Positions 26,150-35,690 of a stretch of 64,000 bases of DNA are shown piece by piece. Source of the stretch: Streptomyces sp. PKU-EA00015 (GTDB taxonomy: Bacteria > Actinomycetota > Actinomycetes > Streptomycetales > Streptomycetaceae); contig NZ_JABZEE010000001.1 in NCBI RefSeq assembly GCF_013387495.1, positions 1 to 64,000 of the forward strand, read 5' to 3'. Numbering within the stretch: the first letter of the stretch is position 1; every line of letters begins with the position of its first letter. Under the pieces are notes generated by a model. That model saw only the letters and a program-made list of their open reading frames with translations. It was not told the DNA's origin and searched no databases. The position numbers were made by a program, and so were the translations under genes.

Positions 26150-27354
26150 CCGCCCTGACCGCCGCGGTGCGTGACCGCGTCATCTCCCTGGCCGCCGACG
26201 AGCTCCCGGCGTACGTCTACGACCTGGCGGCGCTGCGCGAGCACGCAGCCGCCGTACGGACAGCCCTGCCCGAACACGTCGAGCTGTACTACGCCGCGAA
26301 GGCCAACCCGGAGCCGGAGATCCTCGCCGCGCTGGGCCCGTACGTCGACGGCTACGAGGTCGCCTCGGGCGGGGAGCTCGCCCACGTCCGCAAGGCGGTA
26401 CCGGGCCGCCCGCTGGCCATCGGCGGCCCCGGCAAGACGCCGGCCGAGATCGCCTCTGCCCTGGAACTGGGCGTGGAACGCTTCCACGTCGAGAGCGTGT
26501 ACGAGCTGCACATGCTGGCGCAGCTGGCCCGGCGGGCGGACGCGAAGGCCGGGGTCCTGCTCCGCTTCAACCTCGCGGTGTCCGACGGCTCGCTGGCGGA
26601 CAGTTCGCTGGCGATGGGCGGCCGGCCCACCCCGTTCGGCCTCGACCCGGCCGACGCCGACACGGTCGTCCGCCTGCTCAGCGACGGCACCTACCCGCAT
26701 CTGCGGCTGCGCGGCGTCCACGCCCACCTGGCCAGCGGCCTGCGCGCCCCCGAACAGCTCGCGGTCGCCGAATCCATCGTGACGTGGGCGACGGAACTGG
26801 CCGCCCGCCACCGCGTCCGCCTCGCCGAGGTGAATGTCGGCGGCGGCATGACCGTCGACTACGCCGCGCCCGACCAGCGCTTCGACTGGACGGCGTACGG
26901 CGCCGGGCTCGCCCGCCTCGCGGCCGCCCACCCCGCCCTCACCCTGCGCATCGAGCCGGGCCGTTCCCTGACCGCGTACTGCGGTTGGTACGCCACCGAG
27001 GTGCTGGACGTGAAGCACAGCCACGGTGAGGAGTTCGCCGTCGTCCGCGGCGGCACGCACCACCTGCGCACCCCGGCGACCAAGGGTCACGACCAGCCCT
27101 GCTCCGTCCTCCCGGTGGACACCTGGCCCCACCCCTGGCCCCGTCCGGCTGCCCGGCAGGACCGGGTCACGCTGACCGGCCAGCTGTGCACCCCCAAGGA
27201 CCTCCTGGCCCGTCACGTCCCGGCACCGGGTCTGCGCGCCGGGGACCGGGTGGCGTTCGCCCTCGCGGGTGCCTACGCGTGGAACATCTCGCACCACGAC
27301 TTCCTCATGCACCCCCGGCCCGGCTTCCACTTCCTCGACCGGGCGGGGGCCTGA
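26146..27354 (+). CDS. Type III PLP-dependent decarboxylase (PvsE/SbnH-like)
   Basis: 402 residues of the alanine-racemase-fold (DAP/ornithine) decarboxylase family. The PLP lysine sits in YYAAKANPEPEIL (Lys about 48). A glycine-rich phosphate site reads VNVGGGMTVDY, the C-terminal site has RIEPGRSL, and the catalytic Cys region reads GQLCTPKD. In NIS clusters this enzyme decarboxylates an amino acid or an aminoacyl-citrate intermediate. PvsE in vibrioferrin and SbnH in staphyloferrin B are the relevant relatives. It is the last gene of the operon and no exporter follows. Confidence 0.85.
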   Translation: MTALTAAVRDRVISLAADELPAYVYDLAALREHAAAVRTALPEHVELYYAAKANPEPEILAALGPYVDGYEVASGGELAHVRKAVPGRPLAIGGPGKTPAEIASALELGVERFHVESVYELHMLAQLARRADAKAGVLLRFNLAVSDGSLADSSLAMGGRPTPFGLDPADADTVVRLLSDGTYPHLRLRGVHAHLASGLRAPEQLAVAESIVTWATELAARHRVRLAEVNVGGGMTVDYAAPDQRFDWTAYGAGLARLAAAHPALTLRIEPGRSLTAYCGWYATEVLDVKHSHGEEFAVVRGGTHHLRTPATKGHDQPCSVLPVDTWPHPWPRPAARQDRVTLTGQLCTPKDLLARHVPAPGLRAGDRVAFALAGAYAWNISHHDFLMHPRPGFHFLDRAGA

Positions 27355-27704
27355 CCGGGCCGTGGGACGGGGGCGAGGCGAATTCCTCGGCACATTGGTG
27401 ACGTACCCGTAGCGGCCGGGGGGCGGGGACCCGTGCGGATGCCCGACACAGGTCTCGCCACCACGGCCCGGGCCCTCGGCGGCGCGGGACGCAGGGACCG
27501 GGTCCGGCAAGCCGGTCCCCGCGGGCCTGCAGCCACGTACTGCCTGCCGGTAACTGGAGCGCCGACGGGTTCGTTCCGCTGCTCCGTGCGGGAGTTGCGG
27601 CTGTTCATACAGGTCGGAGCTGCGGGTAGACGCTTCACTCGATCGTGTGGGGATCTGACGATTCCTCGCAGATTTCAGGAGTTCTCTCCGTAATTTTCTT
27701 GCCT
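27355..27704. other. Left boundary region of the metal/recombinase island
   Basis: These 350 bp separate the siderophore operon from the recombinase genes. No gene, tRNA or strong hairpin is visible. The last ~60 bp before the recombinase are visibly less GC-rich than the flanking genes. I could not find a matching att-like repeat near 48.2-48.5 kb by eye. Confidence 0.4.
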
Positions 27705-28886
27705 GTGACGGATTCCGGGACCCGCCGCTTCTCCCTCATCACGGGTGGCGACGTAGCTGTGAAGGACCGGCCTGGCGGGCAAGAGGCGCCGGAGCCGGGC
27801 CTGGCCGACGTTCTGACGCTCCAACGGCAGACCGCGGCATTGGCATCGGCGGAAGCCGAGCGGGCGCTCTACCAGGATTCCCTCGCCGAGTACGTGTGGG
27901 CCCGGGATGTTGCGGGGTTGTCACCGCGGACTCTGGAGTCGCTGGTTCAGCCGGTTCTGGAGATCTGCTCGTACTACGACGTCATGCCTTGGCATCTGAG
28001 CTCGCGGCAATTGGACAAGTACTTTGCGGGTCCGGGCAAGCGGGCGCGGCACACCACGATCCGGTCGAAGATCAATCGGATTGATCTTTACTACGCCTTC
28101 CTGGAACAGCGGTACGCCGGTGAGATCCACCGCCGGTTCGGCGCGGTGGTCCAGTCGCCGGTCGATGCGTTCAACCGGCCGGTGCACCGCGGGGACTTCG
28201 GGCTGCGGATCCCGCCGTCGGCGCGGGCGACGAAGGAGTTCTTCGCCGCGTGGCGGGAGGCTCTGCCGCGGGCGCGGAAGTACCCGGTGGCGGTCCGGAA
28301 CTACGTGATGTCGCAGCTCACGTACATCTCCGGTGTCCGGGCGGCGGAGCTGTGTCAGGTGCAGCTCGGGGACGTGCACTGGGAGAACGGCCAGTGGGGA
28401 CGGTTTCTGGTCCATGGCAAGGGGGCCGGCGGCTCTGGCCCCCGGGACCGAGAAGCCTTCCTCTTTCAGGAGGGTCGCGCGCTCTTGTGGTGGTACGTCG
28501 AACAGGTGCGGGGCGAATTCCCCGATGACCCCTGCGACCCGCGGGCGCCGCTGTTCCCTTCCGAGCGGCTGGCGAAGTCGCTGGCCGGCATGGAGGGATT
28601 GCTCGCGCCGCCGGTCGTGCCCGACACGTTCCGACGCGCGCTGAAGATGGCCTCGCGCGAGCATCTGCGGGGGCCGGTCAGCGAGCTCTTTCCGCATCTG
28701 CTGCGACACGCGTGCGCGACCCACAACTATGAGGCGGGGATGCCGTTGTGGGACGTGCAGGTCTTGCTCGGCCATGTCTGGGCATCTACCACGGTTGGCT
28801 ATCTCGCGACCGCGAAGGGCGACCCGGAGCGGGAGAGCCTGGAGTCTTCCCGGCGAGCGGTTCGCCGGCTGAGCACGGAGGCGTGA
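27705..28886 (+). CDS. Tyrosine recombinase/integrase, intact
   Basis: About 393 residues counted from the GTG at 27705; starts at 27645 or 27759 are equally possible because none has a strong ribosome site. The N-terminal SAM-like core-binding domain is followed by the catalytic domain with R212 (SGVRAAELC), K239 (HGKG), H331 and R334 (HLLRH), H357 (LGHVW) and Y366 (VGYLATAKG). All residues for strand cleavage are present. It is followed at once by a small HTH gene and a second, diverged recombinase. This trio recalls Tn554-type or recombinase-in-trio elements, and it probably mobilised or marks the island. Confidence 0.9.
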   Translation: MTDSGTRRFSLITGGDVAVKDRPGGQEAPEPGLADVLTLQRQTAALASAEAERALYQDSLAEYVWARDVAGLSPRTLESLVQPVLEICSYYDVMPWHLSSRQLDKYFAGPGKRARHTTIRSKINRIDLYYAFLEQRYAGEIHRRFGAVVQSPVDAFNRPVHRGDFGLRIPPSARATKEFFAAWREALPRARKYPVAVRNYVMSQLTYISGVRAAELCQVQLGDVHWENGQWGRFLVHGKGAGGSGPRDREAFLFQEGRALLWWYVEQVRGEFPDDPCDPRAPLFPSERLAKSLAGMEGLLAPPVVPDTFRRALKMASREHLRGPVSELFPHLLRHACATHNYEAGMPLWDVQVLLGHVWASTTVGYLATAKGDPERESLESSRRAVRRLSTEA

Positions 28887-28890
28887 TCCG

Positions 28891-29223
28891 CTGAAGTGGA
28901 ACCTGCGCTGGGCCGCGGCCAAGCGCGACATCTGGCGCCCGACCCAGTTGCAGGCGGCCTTTCGGGAAGTGGGGTTCACCCCGTCCCTGAGCAAGGTGGC
29001 CGCGCTGTGGTCGAACAAGCCGGTCACCGTTCGGCTGGAGGACCTGGACATGATCTGCGCCGCCCTGCAGTGCACGGTCGCGGACCTGATGGAAGCCGAG
29101 CCGGTGGCGGCGGCCGAGGGACGCCCGGAGACCGAGCAGCGGGCCGTCGGCGAGAGCGGGCCTGCACGCCCGATTCCCCGGCGTGGCAGCGGCGGCGCCC
29201 GGCGCCCGCTGCCTCCGAACTGA
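28891..29223 (+). CDS. Small XRE-type helix-turn-helix protein with a probable CTG start
   Basis: 110 residues. GGAGG at 28877-28881 is followed nine bases later by CTG (28891), and the protein then reads KWNLRWAAAKRDIW, which as I recall is the usual beginning of this actinobacterial family (MKWNLR). No ATG, GTG or TTG lies in frame between the upstream stop at 28870 and this codon. The only later candidate, TTG at 28948, would remove the first helix. The core (LSKVAALWSNKPVTVRLEDLDMICAALQCTVADLM) is a Cro/XRE HTH. It probably regulates or assists the recombinases on either side; the 3' end is Pro/Arg-rich. Confidence 0.75.
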   Translation: MKWNLRWAAAKRDIWRPTQLQAAFREVGFTPSLSKVAALWSNKPVTVRLEDLDMICAALQCTVADLMEAEPVAAAEGRPETEQRAVGESGPARPIPRRGSGGARRPLPPN

Positions 29224-29236
29224 AACGGGGTGAACG

Positions 29237-31650
29237 GTGATAAGGGGCTTTGGGCTGCTCGGTTCGTGCGGGACGTGCGCGGGCTGGGGCGCGGTGAACG
29301 GGAACGCCATGTGCCCGAGGTGCGCGTGGGCGTGGATCCGCGTGCCCTCGGGGCGGGACGGCTGGAGCGAAGCTCCGTGCCGCCGCTGCGCCTGCACCGT
29401 GCCGGTGACGCGGGCGGGCGTGTGCGCGCCCTGTCTCCTGGCTGCCCGCCTTGGCGAGGACGATCCCTGGGTCTGGGGCGAGCTCCACGATGACCCCCTC
29501 GCCCCGGGCCGGCCGCGACAGCTTGCCCTGGACATCGAGGGAATCGCCCTGCCCGAGGCGAGGCCGGTACGGATGCCACAGAGCAAACCGGGGCGGCGCT
29601 ACAACATCCCCTCGTGGTTACGGGCCCGGTTTCCCGAGCCGGTCCAGGACGATCCCCGGATCTGTACGCCCCAGGTTCCCGGGCAACTTGGACTCTTTGC
29701 CACCCCGGCCCGCCAGTTCTCCCGCACCCACGCGGCCCGCATCAGCGACCGGCACATCCCCGGCTTCGAGGCCGTCTCCGAGCAACTGCGGCAGATGGCG
29801 GACCAGCGCCGGATACGGGCCAGGACCGTGTGGATCTGGCGGCTGGAGGGCTTCGCCCGCCTGGCCCTGGCGGCGCGGGACCCCGATCAGCACCAGGTTG
29901 CCGCCGAGGCCCTGAGGGACCTCCTCTACAACGGCCCGATCCTCGGACAGGCCCTGGAGAGGGCCGGTCTTCTCGCACCGCCTCCACCTCGCCGGGTAGT
30001 CGCGCCGCGCGGCACCGGCCCCACCCGGCAGGGCGGCCAGCGCGACCCTGAGCTGCGGGGGCAGTGCGCGCACTGTCTGGCCTGGGCGAACGACCGCCGG
30101 ACCCTGTGTGTGCCGTGCACCAGCTGGTGCTACGAGCTCCGCAAGCGCGGCGGCAGCGATGCCGAGTGCGACCGCTGCCACCGCACGCTGATGCTCAGCG
30201 GCGGGATGTGCCGCATGTGCCGGATCGTCGTCGCGGAAACCGAGGTTGACACCGCCCAGATCGCGATGGAGAACGGCGACCAGCTGTGGTTCGCCCGCCC
30301 CCACGCCGCGGGATTGGCAGTCGGGCGCCTGCTGCCCGGCACCGCGGCGCTCAAAGGCCGCTTCGCCCTCAAACGCCGCCGCGCCCGCGCCCGGGCGAGG
30401 TCCGCGCGCCGACTGTCCGAGCATCTCCTCGATCCCGCCCAGCTGGAGCTCTTCCCGGCCGCGCCCCGGGACTGGACCCGCCTGGACACCGCCCAACCAC
30501 CCGCCCTCACCACGGCGGCCGCCAGCCTGGTCGCCGACTTCACCGATTACATGCGCGGCCGCGGATGGAACACCGACTCCTTCAGCGGCAGCATCCGCAC
30601 CCTGCGCATCGTGACGGGACACCTCGGCACGGACGTTCCCATCCAGGAGAGCGACATCCGGGCTCTGGCCTCCGTACGCGCCAATCTCCAAGGCGCCCGT
30701 GTTGTCAACTACCTCCGCCTGCGCGGCCTCCTTGGTGTCCAACCGCCCAGCGACCCCTGCATCGCCCGCGCCCGACACCATGCCTGCACCATCAGCCAAC
30801 CGGCCTTCGCCGCCGCGGTGCACACCTTCATCGACGTACTCCTCGGCCAGGGCAGCACCCCCAGCCGGGCCCGCAGCCCAAGACCGGCGAGAACTACGTG
30901 GCCGCCATTCTCGACACGCTCGAAGCTTGGATCGCGGACGGGCTCACCGATCCCCGCGAGATCACCAAGAAGCACATCGAGGACGCCCTGGAACCGCTCC
31001 GCGGCGACCAGGCCCGCCGCCTGCACACAGCACTGCGTTCCCTGTTCAGGGCCCTCAAGCGCGAACGCCTCGTCTTCCGCGATCCGGCCCGCGGCATCTC
31101 CCTCACCAGCAGCCGATCGGTGCCTACCGCGCTTCCCTCCGACCGCGTCGCCGGCCTCCTCGACCGTCTCGACGACCCCCGCGACCGCCTCATGGTCGCG
31201 CTCGTCGCGATCTACGCTCTCCTGCCCGGACAACTCGTCCACCTCCAGCGAACCGACCTCGACCGCAGCCGGGGCCAGCTTCGGCTGCGCCGGGCGGGGC
31301 GTATGGACCACTTCATCTACCTCGACGCCCTCACCCTGCGCCTGGCCACAGCGTGGGAACTCCAGCGCCACCGACGCTGGCCCGACAGCTCCAACCCGCA
31401 CCTCTTCGTCACCCGCAACACCGCCGTCGACGACTGCGGCCCGCCCATCAGCGCCGGCGTGGTCCAGCAGCTCTTCCAGCGAGTCGGCCTGCCTGCCGGC
31501 CGCCTGCGCGTGGATCGAATCGTCGACGAGGCGCGCCACAGCGCTGATCCCGTACGGCTGATGGAGCTCTTCGGCCTGTCCAACCTCTCCGCCACCCGAT
31601 ACGTGCTGTCCGCGCACCCGGAGAGGCAGAGCGGCCCCCTCGCCCCGTAG
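29237..31650 (+). pseudogene. Zinc-ribbon tyrosine-recombinase-like protein, broken by a frameshift
   Basis: The first frame runs from a GTG at 29237. It has four CxxC pairs near the start (CGTC, CPRC, CRRC, CAPC) and four more mid-protein (CAHC, CVPC, CDRC, CRMC), then a SAM-like core-binding domain (VADFTDYMRGRGWNTDSF). Near 30860-30885, in a G/C-rich stretch, coding passes to the frame one base back (PQPKTGENYVAAILDTLEAW onward) and ends at 31650. The catalytic domain is degenerate: the first Arg box reads YALLPGQL and the HxxR box reads DEARH, though ATRYV could keep the Tyr. A one-base loss, a sequencing error or recoding are all possible. Confidence 0.75.
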
Positions 31651-31767
31651 AGCAGGTGGCGCTTGCTGCGGTGTCGACCAGAGTCCGCCCCTTGCGGACG
31701 GTGGTGAATCCGAGTGGCGCCGACCAGTTCCTCGACGTCGTCCTCCACGGAGCCGCAGCTACTGAGG

Positions 31768-32730
31768 TCAGTGGTGTTCGGTGCTGGTGTGCTCTTCGTG
31801 CTGTGTGGTGGTGGCGTCGGGGGTGGTGCGGTTGGTGGTGGGGAGGGTGAAGGCGGCGGTGTGGACGTTGCCTTGGTGCTTGAAGTCGAGGAAGAGGCGG
31901 TAGGCGCCGTTGGTGGGGGCGGTGGCCATGAAGGAGATGGAGGGGCCGGGCTGGGTGGTGCCGTCGCCGGGTTCGCCTTCGGGGTGGACGTGGAGGTAGG
32001 CGAGGTCTCCGGCGCGCAGGGCGACGAGGTGGCCGTAGGCGCCGAGGTAGGGCTCGAGGTCGGTGACCGGCTTGCCGTCCTTCGCCACGCTCAGCGTCAG
32101 GCCGGTCATCTTGCCTGCCGCGAGGGTGCCGTCGAGAGTGACGGCGTAGCCGTCGACTTCGGCCGTGGCCTTCTGGGGCGGCAGCTCTCGCGGCTGGTAA
32201 GGGCCAGCGACGGCGAGGTCTGCGCCCAGGGTGAGGGGCTTGGCGCCCTGCTTGGCGGGGGAGAAGTCGGCGAAGACACGGTAGTCGCCTGCCGCGGGCA
32301 GGTCGACGGGGGTGCTCCAGATCCCGTCCGTCCCGAGGGAGGGGTGTAGATGGCGGAAGGTGTTCAAGTCGCGTGAGGCGACGATGAGGTGCAGTTCCTT
32401 GTCGTGCGCCCTGGCGTAGTCGGTGACGGCTTTGCCGGCCTCGTCCTTGATGGCGAAGCGCAGTGGGGCTTCCTGGCCGGCGGCCAGGCGCGGGGTCAGC
32501 AGGTTCAGGGTGTAACCGTCCTGCGAGATCTGCAGCCCGCCGGGGAGGGGCGGCGTCGCTCCGGTGTGCCGGTTTCCGTGGTTCATCGCGTTGCTCTCCT
32601 GATGTGCGGCGTGCGGGGCGCTGGGGGTCTTGCCGGTGAGCGGGTCGGCTACCGCTCCTATGCCGTAGGCGCTGGTGAAGGTCAGGGCGAGGGCTGCGCC
32701 GTAGAGGCCGATCTTGGCTGTGGTGTTCAT
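31768..32730 (-). CDS. Secreted metal-handling protein of the copper locus
   Basis: 320 residues from the ATG at 32730 (GGGAGA upstream). A signal peptide covers residues 1-29. Two beta-sandwich-like halves follow, rich in His-x-His pairs (RHLHPSL, YLHVHPEG), with a His/Thr-rich tail (HEEHTSTEHH). It resembles the conserved hypothetical exported proteins of actinobacterial cop operons. A CsoR-type operator sits 63 bp before the start, divergent to copZ, so copper induction is expected. Periplasmic/wall copper binding is inferred from the His content. Confidence 0.75.
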   Translation of the reverse strand: MNTTAKIGLYGAALALTFTSAYGIGAVADPLTGKTPSAPHAAHQESNAMNHGNRHTGATPPLPGGLQISQDGYTLNLLTPRLAAGQEAPLRFAIKDEAGKAVTDYARAHDKELHLIVASRDLNTFRHLHPSLGTDGIWSTPVDLPAAGDYRVFADFSPAKQGAKPLTLGADLAVAGPYQPRELPPQKATAEVDGYAVTLDGTLAAGKMTGLTLSVAKDGKPVTDLEPYLGAYGHLVALRAGDLAYLHVHPEGEPGDGTTQPGPSISFMATAPTNGAYRLFLDFKHQGNVHTAAFTLPTTNRTTPDATTTQHEEHTSTEHH

Positions 32731-32792
32731 GGTGGTCTCCCGTGTGGTGCATGGGCCGGAGCGGCGCGCTGGAGGGTTCGACGGATCCGAGG

Positions 32793-32809
32793 ATACCCCC
32801 TGGGGGTAT
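32793..32809. promoter_or_regulatory. CsoR operator 1
   Basis: ATACCCCCTGGGGGTAT is a perfect palindrome of the CsoR class, placed in the divergent region before the secreted protein gene (minus strand). Confidence 0.88.
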
Positions 32810-32873
32810 TAATCCAACGGAATGAAGGTCGTTTGCTTTCAATGCCAGCCGGGGGTATACCTGAGTCAGTCAT

Positions 32874-32890
32874 ATACCCCCTAGGGGTAC
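32874..32890. promoter_or_regulatory. CsoR operator 2, copZ promoter
   Basis: ATACCCCCTAGGGGTAC is a near-perfect CsoR box 27 bp before the copZ ATG, so it should overlap the promoter or the transcription start. An extra half-site (GGGGGTATACC, about 32850-32860) lies between this box and operator 1. Confidence 0.85.
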
Positions 32891-32916
32891 CCTACTTTCT
32901 CTGGTTGGAGGACCTC

Positions 32917-33201
32917 ATGTCTTCGTCCTGCTGCTCCCCGAACAACACCTGCTCCACCGCCGCCGCTTCGCCGGTGGCCGTGGACGGCGTCCGCACCGTG
33001 TACGCGGTGGCGGGCATGACCTGCGGTCACTGCAAGGACGCGATCACCAAGGCGGTCGGCGCCGTGGACGGCGTCAGCAGCGTCGAGGTGGACCTCGCCT
33101 CCGGCCAGGTCACCGTGATCAGTGCCGCCGACCTCGACGACCGGGTGATCGCCGCCGCCGTGGACGACGCCGGCTACGAGGTCACCGGCCGCGCGACCTG
33201 A
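32917..33201 (+). CDS. copZ: Copper chaperone CopZ (HMA domain)
   Basis: 94 residues from the ATG at 32917 with GGAGGA upstream. A Cys-rich N-terminal extension ([11 protein letters not shown]) precedes an HMA domain with the metal site GMTCGHC (about residues 33-39) and the fold-typical [15 protein letters not shown]. It shuttles Cu(I) to the CopA pump encoded 83 bp downstream. The extra Cys triplet could bind additional Cu(I). Control by CsoR operator 2 is expected. Confidence 0.92.
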   Translation: MSSSCCSPNNTCSTAAASPVAVDGVRTVYAVAGMTCGHCKDAITKAVGAVDGVSSVEVDLASGQVTVISAADLDDRVIAAAVDDAGYEVTGRAT

Positions 33202-33284
33202 CCCGCCTTCCCCCTTACTCTTTCCGTTCCGGGCCGCCGGAGCCCGCAAAAGGCCCCAGCCGTCCGCCGCCACCAGGAGCACGC

Positions 33285-35564
33285 ATGAGTACCGCCACCA
33301 CCCCCGTCGCCACCGCCGGCGCCGCCGAGGTCGAGCTCGCCATCGGCGGCATGACCTGCGCCTCGTGCGCGGCCCGGATCGAGAAGAAGCTCAACCGCAT
33401 GGACGGGGTGAGCGCGACGGTCAACTACGCCACCGAGAAGGCCAAGGTCACCTTCGGCGCCTCGGTCTCGGTCGCGGATCTGATCGGCACGGTCGAGGCC
33501 ACCGGCTACACCGCCCGTGAACCCGAACCGCCCCGGCCGGATTCCGGCGCGAGCACGGGTGCGAGCGACGATGGGCCCGGTGAGGACGACGGGCTGCGGC
33601 CGCTGCGCCAGCGGCTGGTGGCCGCGGTGCTGCTGTCCGTGCCGGTCATCGCGATGGCGATGGTTCCGGCCCTGCAGTTCGACTACTGGCAGTGGCTTTC
33701 CCTGACCCTGGCCGCGCCCGTGGTCACCTACGCGGCCTGGCCGTTCCACAAGGCTGCGTTCACCAATGCCCGGCACGGCGCCGCGACCATGGACACGCTG
33801 ATCTCTCTCGGCACGTCGGCGGCGTTCCTGTGGTCGCTGTGGGCGCTGTTCTTCGGCACGGCGGGCATGCCCGGGATGACGCACCCGTTCGAGCTGACCA
33901 TCGCCCGCTCCGACGGGTCGGGGAACAACTACCTGGAGGCCGCCGCCGGTGTGACGGCGTTCATCCTGGCGGGCCGTTACTTCGAGGCACGGTCCAAGCG
34001 GAAGGCCGGCGCCGCACTGAAGGCGCTGCTGGAGCTCGGAGCGAAGGACGTCACCATGCTGCGCGGCGGCCGTGAAGAGCGCATCCCGACCGGCGAACTG
34101 CGGGTCGGTGACCGCTTCGTGGTCCGGCCGGGAGAGAAGATCGCCACCGACGGCACCGTCATCGAGGGCTCCTCCGCGGTCGACGCCTCCATGCTGACCG
34201 GCGAGTCCGTACCCGTCGAAGTCTCGGTCGGCGACACTGTCACCGGCGCCACCCTGAACGCCGGGGGCCGCCTCGTCATCGAAGCGACCCGGGTCGGCTC
34301 CGACACCCAGCTGGCCCGGATGGCGAAGCTGGTCGAGGACGCGCAGAACGGCAAGGCCGCCGCCCAGCGCCTCGCGGACAAGATCTCCGCCGTCTTCGTG
34401 CCCGTCGTCATCGCACTCGCGCTCGGCACCCTGGGCTTCTGGCTGGGCAACGGCGCGGGCTGGACCGCCGCGTTCACCGCCGCGGTCGCCGTACTGATCA
34501 TCGCCTGCCCCTGCGCCCTGGGCCTTGCCACTCCGACCGCGCTGATGGTCGGCACCGGACGCGGAGCCCAGCTCGGCATCCTCATCAAGGGCCCCGAGGT
34601 CCTGGAGTCCACCCGCAAGGTCGACACCATCGTCCTGGACAAGACCGGCACCGTCACCACCGGCAAGATGACCCTCCTGGCCGTCCACACTGCCGACGGC
34701 ACGGACGAGACCGAGGTCCTGCGTCTGGCGGGCGCGCTGGAGCACGCCTCCGAGCACCCCATCGCCCAGGCCGTCGCAACCGGGGCCGCCGACAAGGTGG
34801 GCGGACTCCCGACCCCGGAGGACTTCGCCAACATCCCCGGTCTCGGCGTCCAGGGGATCGTCGACGGCCACGCCGTCCTCGTCGGCCGCGAGAAGCTCCT
34901 GGCCGAATGGGCGATCGAACTGCCCGACGTTTTGAAGGAAGCCAAGGACCAGGCCGAGGCGGCGGGGCGGACCGTGATCGCGGTGGCCTGGGACGGCCAC
35001 GCCCGAGCGGTCCTGGAGGTCGCCGACGCAGTCAAGGACACCAGCGCCGAAGCCATCACCCGGCTCAAGGCCCTCGGGCTGACACCGATCCTGCTGACCG
35101 GCGACAACCGGGCCGTCGCCGAAGCGGTCGCCGCCGAGGTCGGCATCGAGCAGGTCATCGCCGAGGTCATGCCCGAGGACAAGGTCGACGTCGTCAAGCG
35201 CCTCCAGCGTGAGGGCCGCAGCGTGGCCATGGTCGGCGACGGGGTCAACGACGCGGCCGCCCTCGCCCAGGCCGACCTCGGCCTGGCGATGGGCACCGGC
35301 ACCGACGCCGCGATCGAGGCCGGCGACCTGACCCTGGTCCGCGGTGACCTGCGGGCGGCGGCCGACGCGATCCGCCTGTCCCGCAAGACGCTGGGCACCA
35401 TCAAGTCCAACCTCTTCTGGGCCTTCGGCTACAACGTCGCCGCCCTCCCGCTGGCCGCGGCCGGCCTGCTCAACCCGATGATCGCCGGAGCCGCCATGGC
35501 CTTCTCCTCGGTCTTCGTCGTCGGCAACAGCCTGCGCCTGCGCTCCTTCCGCGCCGGCAGCTGA
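33285..35564 (+). CDS. copA: Copper-exporting P1B-type ATPase CopA
   Basis: 759 residues. One N-terminal HMA domain (GMTCASC, Cys25 and Cys28) precedes eight membrane helices. The transport motif is C408-P-C410 in [12 protein letters not shown], the phosphorylation motif is DKTGT (Asp452), an HP pair lies in ASEHPIAQ, and the hinge reads [15 protein letters not shown] plus one HMA domain is typical of Cu(I) efflux. It forms an operon with copZ. A strong terminator follows, and the chromate element is inserted at the foot of that hairpin. Confidence 0.96.
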   Translation: MSTATTPVATAGAAEVELAIGGMTCASCAARIEKKLNRMDGVSATVNYATEKAKVTFGASVSVADLIGTVEATGYTAREPEPPRPDSGASTGASDDGPGEDDGLRPLRQRLVAAVLLSVPVIAMAMVPALQFDYWQWLSLTLAAPVVTYAAWPFHKAAFTNARHGAATMDTLISLGTSAAFLWSLWALFFGTAGMPGMTHPFELTIARSDGSGNNYLEAAAGVTAFILAGRYFEARSKRKAGAALKALLELGAKDVTMLRGGREERIPTGELRVGDRFVVRPGEKIATDGTVIEGSSAVDASMLTGESVPVEVSVGDTVTGATLNAGGRLVIEATRVGSDTQLARMAKLVEDAQNGKAAAQRLADKISAVFVPVVIALALGTLGFWLGNGAGWTAAFTAAVAVLIIACPCALGLATPTALMVGTGRGAQLGILIKGPEVLESTRKVDTIVLDKTGTVTTGKMTLLAVHTADGTDETEVLRLAGALEHASEHPIAQAVATGAADKVGGLPTPEDFANIPGLGVQGIVDGHAVLVGREKLLAEWAIELPDVLKEAKDQAEAAGRTVIAVAWDGHARAVLEVADAVKDTSAEAITRLKALGLTPILLTGDNRAVAEAVAAEVGIEQVIAEVMPEDKVDVVKRLQREGRSVAMVGDGVNDAAALAQADLGLAMGTGTDAAIEAGDLTLVRGDLRAAADAIRLSRKTLGTIKSNLFWAFGYNVAALPLAAAGLLNPMIAGAAMAFSSVFVVGNSLRLRSFRAGS

Positions 35565-35575
35565 GCCGCCCCGCC

Positions 35576-35615
35576 TGCCGACACCCCGCCCGGCGACCCG
35601 GGCGGGGCGTCGGCA
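35576..35615 (+). terminator. Terminator of copZ-copA
   Basis: A 10-bp GC stem (35584-35593 / 35598-35607, loop CGAC) extends by another seven pairs beyond one mismatch (TGCCGAC / GTCGGCA), spanning 35576-35615. The outermost base is the first base of the transposon target duplication. Confidence 0.85.
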
Positions 35616-35619
35616 TATC

Positions 35620-35653
35620 CGGCCTTGGGGAACATCGGTACAGCCGTTGGCGC
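35620..35653 (+). repeat. Left terminal inverted repeat of the chromate transposon
   Basis: These 34 bp are identical, inverted, to 39013-39046; similarity continues a few bases inward, close to the ~38 bp usual for Tn3-family ends. Outside lies ATATC. Confidence 0.9.
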
Positions 35654-35690
35654 CGAAACCGGGGCCGACGCTGCCTGCCTCATCGGCGGC

